Assembly (NCBI GenBank): GCA_030603035.1
Contig: JAUVYQ010000152.1
Location: forward strand, 1-5,982
DNA: 5,982 bases
Direction: 5' to 3'
DNA from: Phycisphaerae bacterium
GTDB lineage: Bacteria; Planctomycetota; Phycisphaerae; Sedimentisphaerales; SG8-4
Both the position numbers and the translations under genes were made by a program. Below are positions 1 through 5,665 of the stretch, piece by piece. Position 1 is the stretch's first letter; each line of letters begins with the position of its first letter. The notes under the pieces were generated by a model that saw only the letters and a program-made list of their open reading frames with translations, made no database searches and was not told the origin of the DNA.

Positions 1-77
1 AACTGCTTGGTTTTGAGAGATTCAGCCGCAACTAACCCGCCATATCCTGACTCAACTATATCACCCCAAACCATCAT
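1..77 (-). CDS. 5' end of a divergent gene, unrecognised product (partial)
   Basis: On the minus strand an ATG at 77-75, followed directly by a second ATG at 74-72, opens a frame without stops to the left edge of the window. It encodes 25 residues beginning MMVWGDIVESGYGG and ending AAESLKTKQ. A strong Shine-Dalgarno (AGGAG on the minus strand, positions 91-87) lies 9 bases before the first ATG, which is the main reason for calling it. The frame is too short to show a domain, and no family is recognised. If real, it is transcribed away from the ATPase gene, and the two would share the 78-431 intergenic region. A 25-codon open frame could occur by chance, so this remains a candidate. Confidence 0.35.
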   Translation of the reverse strand, partial: MMVWGDIVESGYGGLVAAESLKTKQ

Positions 78-431
78 AGCTGATGGCTCCTAAAATCTGT
101 CGAAACTGTTACCCAAAATCCACTATTTTTGAACCAGGCCATAATTCCTATAATAATTTCATCACGGCAATCTTATCTTGCGGCTGGATGCAAAGTTCTA
201 TCGGACGCAGAGAAAGTGCCGTTTTTCTCCCGTGAGCTGATTTGATTGGCTCGGAATTATTACTTATATTTTATTTGGTAGCTTTTCAAGGGGCTTTTTG
301 CGCTTGTAGGCAGTCGTGATGTAGTGCTTCGTTTTGTATGCTCCATCCGCGATTTGCTGAAAACTGGAGCCGCTGCCGAACGATATAAACGGGTTCGAGG
401 CTGTTACCATCGGAGATGATTTTGTTCTCCT
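78..431. other. Divergent intergenic region, no convincing gene
   Basis: This 354-base stretch separates the left-edge minus-strand frame from the ATPase gene. No frame in it has a combination of start codon, ribosome site and length that supports a gene. A 45-codon stop-free stretch (282-416) is in the same frame as the ATPase but ends at TGA 417-419 and lacks a good start. I see no tRNA, no CRISPR and no clear riboswitch. It holds one plausible promoter (242-270), an isolated TATAAT at 149-154 with only a poorly spaced TTGAAC (129-134) before it, and a dispersed repeat at its right end. Confidence 0.6.
242..270 (+). promoter_or_regulatory. Candidate sigma70-type promoter for the ATPase gene
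   Basis: TTGATT (242-247) and TATATT (265-270) match the -35 and -10 consensus at 4/6 and 5/6 positions with an ideal 17-base spacer. A transcript starting near 277 would have a 5' leader of roughly 155 to 220 bases, depending on which start codon the ATPase uses. This rests on consensus matching alone, in AT-rich DNA where such matches arise by chance. Confidence 0.3.
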
Positions 432-451
432 ATGAAGTCCTTATGGACAGC
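423..451 (+). repeat. Dispersed palindromic repeat, copy 1 (at the ATPase start)
   Basis: This 29-base segment matches 4392-4420 at 27 of 29 positions. The differences are A for G at 435 and T for C at 444. The element consists of two adjoining mini-hairpins, in the consensus CTCC-TAT-GGAG followed by GTCC-TTAC-GGAC. The A at 435 falls in the first hairpin arm. The ATG at 432-434 lies inside the element, so the longest version of the ATPase frame takes its start codon from the repeat. Confidence 0.8.
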
Positions 452-2348
452 TTTGGGCCAAATGCATGAATTTTATTTTGGGGATATTATTGAAATCATG
501 ACACGGCTTTTTGGATTTGGACTTAAAGAGAATCAGTCCGGCAAGAACGACGTTAGCGATTATTCAGATAACGGGTGTGCAGAGGAAATCAGGGGACTGT
601 CGAACCTGTATTGTCCACAAGAGGACAGCCCCGCTCATATCCGGGATATTGCTGATGTCCTTTCCGAAATGGGAAAAATTACCGCCGACCAGCTCTATGC
701 GATAAGACAGAAGCAGGGGAAAAAACCGGCCTGCGACATCGCTGGGATAATCAAGAAATTGAAATTGGCTGATGAGACAGAGATTTCAATGGCCGCAGCG
801 AGCTTATATGGATTCGAGTTTCGCCGGGTTGAGCCGAAACAGGTTGAGAAGGAGGCATTTGATAAACTTGAGCTTAGCTACATAAAGAGCAACCGCATTA
901 TGCCCATAGCTCTGGCGGGCGAAACCCTGCTTGTAGCGACAAGCCGCCCCTCCGACCTCTTTGTCGTCGAAGATGTTAAAAGACAAACTCGGATGAACGT
1001 TGAGGTGGTCGTATGCCTGGACGAAGATATAAGCAAGGCCTGCGATGCTTTCGGTGAAGAGAAGATTGATTACCAGCTTGACGATATCATCAGTGATATG
1101 ACGGAGGTAGAGGTGGTTCAGGAGCAGAAGAGGGATTTTGAAGACCTCGAAAAAATGGCAGGCCAATCGCCTATTATTAAATTCGTTAATTATTTGATTA
1201 GCAATGCAGTACGCGAGGGAGCCAGTGACATTCATATTGAGCCGAAGGATAAGTTTACGAAAATAAGGTACCGCATAGACGGCGTGCTTTTCGAAACAAA
1301 GCAGGCGCCGTTAAAGATGCATCCTGCTGTGATTTCGCGAATTAAAATTATGTCCAATCTTGATATTTCGGAGAGACGACTGCCGCAGGATGGAAAAGTT
1401 AAGGTTTCCGTGGGCGATAGGGGAATTGACTTACGGGTTTCGACACTGCCGACAAATCGCGGAGAAAAAGTTGTTATCCGTGTGCTGGATAGTAAATCGA
1501 TTATGCGGGACCTGAAACAATTAGGTATGGAGCCCGATGTAATGCGTGCCTTTCGCAGGCAGATAGTGCTGCCTCACGGGGTTTTGCTTGTTACAGGCCC
1601 AACAGGTTCCGGTAAGAGTACTACGCTGTACTCGGCCCTGTGCCAGATGGACGGTGATAAATTGAACATATCGACGGTCGAAGACCCGGTGGAGTATGAG
1701 CTTGATTTTTGCAATCAGATGCAGGCGAACGAGAAGATTGGGCTCGACTTTGCTTCGGCACTGAGGAGTTTGCTGCGTCAGGACCCGGATATCATAATGA
1801 TTGGTGAGATTCGAGATAATCAGACGGCTCGTATAGCAGTGCAAGCCGCTTTGACGGGGCACCTGGTACTTTCAACACTGCACACAAATGATGCGGCCAG
1901 CAGTATCACAAGATTGGTCGATATCGGTATCGATACGTACTTGATAGCTGCATCATTGAATGCGGTGCTTGCTCAGCGATTGGTCAGAAAGATTTGTCCG
2001 AAGTGCAAAAAGATTTACAAGGTCCCCAAAAATATGTGCGAATATGTGAAAAAAACGGGGGTCAAGCCGGAACAGCTTTTTATAGGCGGTGGTTGTGACT
2101 ACTGCAGGGACACGGGCTATGCAGGCAGAGTGGGTATTTATGAGTTGTTGGTTATCGACGACAAATTCAGGGATATGATTAACAAAGACGCTTCGGTTAG
2201 TAATATGCGCTGCGTGTTTCGTGAAAGCGGACAGCTGGGTTTGTTTGATGATGGGATTAAAAAGGTAAAGCAGGGTTTAACGACAATAGAGGAAGTGCTG
2301 CGAGTGACCGAAATGTATGGCCAAAACGAAGAGGAAAGTTTTGGTTGA
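432..2348 (+). CDS. GspE/PilB-family type II secretion or type IV pilus assembly ATPase
   Basis: This is a cytoplasmic hexameric ATPase of the kind that powers assembly of type IV pili or type II secretion pseudopili. Residues about 76-205 resemble the GspE/MshE N-terminal domain, and about 245-635 are the motor. Visible motifs are Walker A GPTGSGKST (389-397), the Asp box VEDPVE (416-421), Walker B with RQDPDIIMIGE (449-459, catalytic Glu459), the His box TGHLVLSTLHTND (475-487), and the zinc-binding cysteine pairs C522/C525 and C555/C558. All catalytic elements are present, so it should be active. The length of 638 residues is somewhat long for the family. The start is doubtful: ATG 432 lies in a dispersed repeat without a well-spaced ribosome site, and in-frame ATGs at 462 and 498 (MTRLFGFG) are good alternatives. 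The in-frame stop at 417-419 bars a longer frame. No pilin or GspF/PilC gene is in view, so GspE and PilB cannot be separated. Confidence 0.95.
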   Translation: MKSLWTALGQMHEFYFGDIIEIMTRLFGFGLKENQSGKNDVSDYSDNGCAEEIRGLSNLYCPQEDSPAHIRDIADVLSEMGKITADQLYAIRQKQGKKPACDIAGIIKKLKLADETEISMAAASLYGFEFRRVEPKQVEKEAFDKLELSYIKSNRIMPIALAGETLLVATSRPSDLFVVEDVKRQTRMNVEVVVCLDEDISKACDAFGEEKIDYQLDDIISDMTEVEVVQEQKRDFEDLEKMAGQSPIIKFVNYLISNAVREGASDIHIEPKDKFTKIRYRIDGVLFETKQAPLKMHPAVISRIKIMSNLDISERRLPQDGKVKVSVGDRGIDLRVSTLPTNRGEKVVIRVLDSKSIMRDLKQLGMEPDVMRAFRRQIVLPHGVLLVTGPTGSGKSTTLYSALCQMDGDKLNISTVEDPVEYELDFCNQMQANEKIGLDFASALRSLLRQDPDIIMIGEIRDNQTARIAVQAALTGHLVLSTLHTNDAASSITRLVDIGIDTYLIAASLNAVLAQRLVRKICPKCKKIYKVPKNMCEYVKKTGVKPEQLFIGGGCDYCRDTGYAGRVGIYELLVIDDKFRDMINKDASVSNMRCVFRESGQLGLFDDGIKKVKQGLTTIEEVLRVTEMYGQNEEESFG

Positions 2349-2370
2349 AAACATCAATCCTGTGAATGAT

Positions 2371-2428
2371 TTCAAATTTCAGATTTAACATTTCAAATTT
2401 GAGATTTGAAATTTGAAATTTGAGATTG
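2371..2428. repeat. AT-rich inverted repeat built from 7-base units
   Basis: The left half reads as four heptamers on the theme TTCAAAT (2371-2398). The right half is four heptamers on the theme GAAATTT (2401-2428, two of them identical), which is the inverted motif in shifted phase. The best local stem pairs 2390-2398 (ATTTCAAAT) with 2404-2412 (ATTTGAAAT) around a 5-base loop, and longer, less perfect pairings are possible. It lies between the ATPase and the GrpE-like gene, 22 bases after the ATPase stop. No GC-rich stem with a T-tract is seen, so it is not a classical terminator, although it may attenuate or protect transcripts. Confidence 0.75.
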
Positions 2429-2474
2429 ATAACCTGGTAATCTGGTACACCCACGGCTCACGCAGTGGGAATTC

Positions 2475-4037
2475 TTGATAATGAGAGCTTACTCTATGCG
2501 TAAAAAATTTGTTATTTTTGGTTTAGTATTATTACTTGGTGGCGCTGCTGCGCTTATATGGGTCCTCACAGAGCAAAGAAAAGAACGCCGGCTTGCTGCT
2601 TCCTATAAGTTGAAGTATGCCTCAGAGGCGGATGAGTATCTCAAGCAATATAATGAATGGTCACAATTGCCCCCGCAAGAGCGACCCCAGTTACCCTGGG
2701 GACTGAGCAAATATGGGGAAACCAGGACGGAAATCCAGTTACGCCGGGAACAGCAGGAAAGACTCAAAGCCGACCTGGATAAATTGGCTGCCGGTGAAAC
2801 AGATGTTCACCCCTTTGCCGATATTATTTATGGTGAGAGCTGGCAGAAAGAATTAAGCAAATATAAGACCCGAAACAAGATGAGAGAGCTCACCATTACC
2901 GCCTCCACTACGTGTATGCTGGTGGGGGGCACGATTTCTGCCGGGTGCTTATTATCCTGGACAGCCGCGCTTGCGGCCCTGGGCTTGGGTCATTTTAGAA
3001 AATTCTCTACCGATGTTTTCAGATGGTGCAAGGAAACCAAAAATAAGCTTCTGTACGGAGCCGATGCAACAAAAGAACATTCGAAAGCCCTTATAAAATC
3101 GGGCTGGCAGAATTTTAATAAAAATTATGCAAACCGGCACGAGCCCCGGCCCCTGCGGCAGAGGCGGGGCGAGCCGGCTCCGGCACAAATCGAAGCAGGA
3201 TGCGAAGATTCCCGACGCTTGCCAGAACAGGGATGTTCTGGCTCGGAAACAGCTTTTTCTATGAGAAGTGGACCTTGCCCTGATGATGCACCCAGCCCCT
3301 CCAAGGGGCTGGATGCACCTGAGAATACTCGCCCCGTTAGAAATTCTACAATGGGCGATATGACTCAAAAAGGGGAGATTTCTAACGGGGCCCAGAATAT
3401 TGCCGTGTTGCTTTCTGATGAAAAATCCGTCGAATTTGAGGGAACCCCAAACGCACTCGAAGATTTCCTCGAAACCCAAACTGAAGATTTCGAAAAACAG
3501 GTTCAGGAAATTAAGCAGATGGCTCAAAGGGTTCAGCAAGCCGCTGTTGTCCGTAAGGACTCCATAGGAGAGCATTCGGGGCCGCTCAATAATACGCTCG
3601 TAGAGCTCACACAACAGGTGTCAGCCATTCGTGAATATGCCTCTAATCAACAGGACAGGGTGAAAAAGCTTCAGGAGGGGTATGACTGGAATATAATCAA
3701 AACCTTTTGCCTGCGGGTTATCCGCTGCATTGACAATCTTGAAAACCGTATTAGCCGGCTGTCCGAACAGGATGTTAAAACGCCGAACCTTGAGGAAATA
3801 AAGGATGAGCTGGTCTTTGCTCTCGAATCCAGTGGAGTTGAACGATTTGAACCGGAAATCAACAGTGATTATCGTGGGCAGGAAAAGAGTGTAGAGGCCG
3901 TTAAAGAGAAGGAATCCTCCAACGACCCGAATCTCACAGGAAAAATCGCAAAGGTCATCAGGCCGGGTTATCAATACTTTATCGACGAGGAAAATGTCAA
4001 GGTAGTTCGCACGGCTCAGGTGAAGCTATTTGGTTAG
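2475..4037 (+). CDS. Membrane-anchored GrpE-like nucleotide exchange protein
   Basis: The protein has, in order: a short basic N-terminus; a transmembrane segment at about 12-31; a charged, probably helical segment at 33-137; a second hydrophobic segment at about 139-172; a basic stretch; a disordered linker at about 219-310; a probable coiled coil at 330-400; and a C-terminal region at about 400-520 resembling GrpE. The GrpE resemblance rests on IDNLENRI (419-426), ALESSGVERFEP (449-460), GKIAKVIRPGY (489-499) and the final VKVVRTAQVKLFG. GrpE releases ADP from Hsp70, and the Hsp70 gene is next, 36 bp downstream. Topology is predicted with both ends cytoplasmic. Canonical GrpE is soluble and about 200 residues, so this 520-residue anchored form is unusual. 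Start options are TTG 2475 (AGTGGGA upstream), ATG 2481 and ATG 2496; ATG 2496 has GAGAG 8 bases upstream and gives a compact MRKKF signal-anchor start. The linker is full of in-frame palindromes. Confidence 0.8.
   Translation: MIMRAYSMRKKFVIFGLVLLLGGAAALIWVLTEQRKERRLAASYKLKYASEADEYLKQYNEWSQLPPQERPQLPWGLSKYGETRTEIQLRREQQERLKADLDKLAAGETDVHPFADIIYGESWQKELSKYKTRNKMRELTITASTTCMLVGGTISAGCLLSWTAALAALGLGHFRKFSTDVFRWCKETKNKLLYGADATKEHSKALIKSGWQNFNKNYANRHEPRPLRQRRGEPAPAQIEAGCEDSRRLPEQGCSGSETAFSMRSGPCPDDAPSPSKGLDAPENTRPVRNSTMGDMTQKGEISNGAQNIAVLLSDEKSVEFEGTPNALEDFLETQTEDFEKQVQEIKQMAQRVQQAAVVRKDSIGEHSGPLNNTLVELTQQVSAIREYASNQQDRVKKLQEGYDWNIIKTFCLRVIRCIDNLENRISRLSEQDVKTPNLEEIKDELVFALESSGVERFEPEINSDYRGQEKSVEAVKEKESSNDPNLTGKIAKVIRPGYQYFIDEENVKVVRTAQVKLFG
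3143..3180. repeat. GC-rich imperfect hairpin plus a perfect 10-base palindrome
   Basis: GCCCCG (3143-3148) begins an imperfect stem that pairs with the segment ending CGGGGC (3165-3170). It is followed directly by the perfect palindrome GAGCCGGCTC (3171-3180). The segment is far more GC-rich than the surrounding gene and encodes part of the arginine/proline-rich linker of the GrpE-like protein (about residues 223-236). Confidence 0.6.
3221..3242. repeat. Perfect 9-bp inverted repeat with 4-base loop
   Basis: GCCAGAACA (3221-3229) and TGTTCTGGC (3234-3242) are exact reverse complements around the loop GGGA. After a small bulge, weaker pairing continues between TTCCCGA (from 3209) and TCGGAAA (from 3243). 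It is in frame within the linker of the GrpE-like gene (about residues 249-256). Confidence 0.8.
3285..3319. repeat. Perfect 9-bp hairpin flanked by an 8-base direct repeat
   Basis: CCAGCCCCT (3292-3300) and AGGGGCTGG (3304-3312) are exact reverse complements around a CCA loop. The direct repeat GATGCACC occurs at 3285-3292 and 3312-3319, sharing one base with each end of the hairpin. This arrangement looks like an insertion with target duplication, although the overlap makes that reading uncertain. It encodes a proline/serine-rich part of the linker. Confidence 0.75.
3331..3391. repeat. 61-bp element with perfect 14-bp terminal inverted repeats
   Basis: GCCCCGTTAGAAAT (3331-3344) and ATTTCTAACGGGGC (3378-3391) are exact reverse complements separated by 33 bases. 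The left part can also fold locally, since CGCCC (3330-3334) can pair with GGGCG (3353-3357). The element is in frame and encodes about residues 286-306 of the GrpE-like protein, between the disordered linker and the coiled coil. It is too small for a transposase but has the form of a miniature inverted-repeat element. Confidence 0.8.
3548..3571 (-). repeat. Dispersed palindromic repeat, copy 2 (inverted, inside the GrpE-like gene)
   Basis: These 24 bases are the exact reverse complement of 4395-4418 in the Hsp70 gene and a near match to copy 1 at the ATPase start. In this orientation the element encodes VVRKDSIGE (residues 358-366), which lies in the predicted coiled-coil region ahead of the GrpE-like domain. 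The frame stays open through it. Confidence 0.9.
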
Positions 4038-4061
4038 GTCTATTGAAGAGGGACCCAAAAT

Positions 4062-4067
4062 AAAGGG
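4062..4067 (+). promoter_or_regulatory. Ribosome binding site of the Hsp70 gene
   Basis: AAAGGG lies 6 bases before ATG 4074. It supports that start, which also begins the protein immediately before the first phosphate-binding motif, as expected for Hsp70. Confidence 0.5.
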
Positions 4068-4073
4068 CGTAAA

Positions 4074-5645
4074 ATGGCTAACATAGTAGGTATAGATCTT
4101 GGAACAACTTTCTCGGCATTAGCGGTTCTCAATGCTATCGGCAAGCCGGAGATAGTCCCAAATGCCGATGGTGAAAGGCTGACGCCCTCCGCGATTTTCT
4201 TCGATGAAGAGAACTCTGATATAATCCGGGTGGGCATCGAGGCAATCAATTCACGGCATCTAAATGCCGAAAGGTCCGTTCGTTGGATAAAGCGACATAT
4301 GGGAGATGCGAATTATCGCAAGAACGTTGACGGGAAGGATTGGACACCCGTGGAATTATCGGCTCTTATCCTGAAAAAGCTCAAACAGGAGTGTTCTCCT
4401 ATGGAGTCCTTACGGACAGCCGAGAACGGTGAAATCTGTGATGCCGTTATTTCTGTTCCTGCTCACTTTGACGAAGTTCGTAGAAGAGCGACCATGGATG
4501 CAGGGACTATGGCCGGGCTGAACGTGATTGGAATTGTCAATGAACCCGTGGCCGCTGCGTTGTATTATGCTACTACCCGTGAGGTTTCTGGAAAGGTCCT
4601 CGTATACGACCTTGGCGGAGGGACCTTCGACGTTACCATAATGGATGTCAAGGGACATCAAATGGACATTGTTTGTTCACAGGGTGACCATGCGCTCGGC
4701 GGCATCGACTTCGACAGGGAAATATTGAAGATGTTGGAGCAGAGCTACAGGGAAAAAAGCAGTGCTGAGCTAATTAATTCGGATGAGGACAGGGCAAAGT
4801 ATGAAGACGAAGCAGAGGATGTTAAAAAGACACTGTCGAGGCGAAAAACTGCGAAAAAGATGCTCTACGGCTCCGCGGGCAACGTAAAAGTGGAAATTAC
4901 ACGGGAGATGTTCGAACAAGCTATTTCTTCGTTGATAGCTCGCACGGATATCCTGGTGGAATTGGCCCTTGAGGAAGCAGGTATTGAACCTTCCGGAATC
5001 GATAAGGTGCTATTGGTAGGCGGCAGCACTCGAATCCCGTTAGTCCAGGAACGCCTTGAAAAAACGTTCGGATTTGCGCCTGAAGCATCAGTTAATGTAG
5101 ACGAATGTGTCACACTCGGCGCCGCTTTACATGCCGGATTGACAATGCTCAGAGAAAAACCCGATGCGGTACCGGCAGGAATTTCCAGCGGACTCAATGA
5201 TATTAACCTTACGGACGTTTGTAATCACAGTTATGGCACTATTTGCGCTCCTGTTGATAAGGAGACCGGCCGACGTGTAGTTCAGAATCGTATCATCCTG
5301 AAGAAAAATACACCATTGCCTTGCGAAGCTTCACAGATGTTCTATACCTTGTCTAAAGGGCAAAAAGAGGTTGAGGCAACCATAACTCAGGGCGAGGATA
5401 CCGCCCCTGAGTATGTAAACAAGATTGCAACGCATAAATTTGAGCTTCCTCCGGATAGGCCGGCAAAATGTCCCATCAAGGTTACTTACAGCTATGATGT
5501 AAACCAGAGAATGCACTGCAGCTTCCAGGACCTCGATTCGGGCAGAGTGCTTGAAGTTGATTTTTCTCCGGGAAAAAATGGCGAAATGTCGCAAAGCGAC
5601 ATAAGGCAAAGGACCGAAAAATTAGACCACCTGAAGGTGGAATAG
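4074..5645 (+). CDS. Hsp70-family (DnaK-like) chaperone lacking the C-terminal lid
   Basis: This is a cytoplasmic ATP-dependent chaperone. Signature motifs are phosphate-1 GIDLGTTFS (6-14), a lysine in WIKRHMG (Lys73) near the position of the catalytic lysine of DnaK, connect-1 NEPVAAALYY (156-165), phosphate-2 VYDLGGGTFDVT (177-188) and the adenosine motif LLVGGSTRIP (313-322). The linker is divergent: DVCNHSYGT (381-389) stands where DnaK has a DVTPLSLGI-type sequence. A beta substrate-binding domain follows (about 390-500, with NRIILKKNTPLP and ITQGED). The protein stops at 523 residues, whereas DnaK has about 640, so the alpha-helical lid is missing. An insertion at about residues 107-116 between KKLK and DAVISVPAHF coincides exactly with a dispersed repeat. 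Catalytic motifs look intact. The preceding GrpE-like gene suggests a dedicated exchange factor; no J-protein is visible in the window. Confidence 0.93.
   Translation: MANIVGIDLGTTFSALAVLNAIGKPEIVPNADGERLTPSAIFFDEENSDIIRVGIEAINSRHLNAERSVRWIKRHMGDANYRKNVDGKDWTPVELSALILKKLKQECSPMESLRTAENGEICDAVISVPAHFDEVRRRATMDAGTMAGLNVIGIVNEPVAAALYYATTREVSGKVLVYDLGGGTFDVTIMDVKGHQMDIVCSQGDHALGGIDFDREILKMLEQSYREKSSAELINSDEDRAKYEDEAEDVKKTLSRRKTAKKMLYGSAGNVKVEITREMFEQAISSLIARTDILVELALEEAGIEPSGIDKVLLVGGSTRIPLVQERLEKTFGFAPEASVNVDECVTLGAALHAGLTMLREKPDAVPAGISSGLNDINLTDVCNHSYGTICAPVDKETGRRVVQNRIILKKNTPLPCEASQMFYTLSKGQKEVEATITQGEDTAPEYVNKIATHKFELPPDRPAKCPIKVTYSYDVNQRMHCSFQDLDSGRVLEVDFSPGKNGEMSQSDIRQRTEKLDHLKVE
4392..4420 (+). 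repeat. Dispersed palindromic repeat, copy 3 (inside the Hsp70 ATPase domain)
   Basis: This copy shows the most regular form: CTCC-TAT-GGAG overlapping GTCC-TTAC-GGAC. It encodes CSPMESLRTA (Hsp70 residues 107-116). Copy 1 is read in the same phase, so its ATG at 432 corresponds to Met110 here. By my hand comparison with E. coli DnaK, the loop between the KK-K-K helix and the AVISVPAHF strand is about 6 residues longer here, consistent with an in-frame insertion or a partial replacement. Confidence 0.9.
5627..5640. repeat. Small palindrome at the 3' end of the Hsp70 gene
   Basis: CCACC and GGTGG pair around the tetraloop TGAA, two bases before the TAG stop at 5643-5645. It encodes most of the last residues (DHLKVE). 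No T-run follows, and the next gene begins 20 bases after the stop, so it is unlikely to be a terminator. It may be another short palindromic element. Confidence 0.5.
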
Positions 5646-5665
5646 CGATATCGGCAGGCACGCAA

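Noticed and set aside
71..86. CCATCA/TGATGG inverted repeat
   Set aside because: It has only 6-bp arms and overlaps the start of the left-edge frame. It is too weak to call an operator.
188..235. A 15-codon frame starting at ATG 188
   Set aside because: It is too short, with no clear ribosome site and no recognisable leader-peptide pattern.
282..416. A 45-codon stop-free stretch just upstream of, and in frame with, the ATPase
   Set aside because: It ends at TGA 417-419, has no convincing start or ribosome site, and matches nothing I recognise. It might be a decayed fragment, but there is no evidence for it.
3143..3391. Possible CRISPR array in the repeat-rich linker
   Set aside because: The palindromes differ from one another, there is no regularly spaced direct repeat, and the region is an open reading frame.
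2952..3614. A 220-codon open frame on the minus strand
   Set aside because: It lies antisense to the GrpE-like gene, whose sense-strand protein has recognisable features. The antisense product has no recognisable motif, and its openness is explained by composition.
5207..5216. CCTTACGGAC, matching 10 bases of the dispersed palindromic repeat, in the Hsp70 gene
   Set aside because: Flanking bases do not match the element, the segment encodes part of a normal Hsp70 interdomain region, and a 10-base match can occur by chance.
5627..5640. Possible intrinsic terminator after the Hsp70 gene
   Set aside because: The hairpin lies before the stop codon, the stem is only 5 bp, no T-tract follows, and another gene starts 20 bases after the stop.
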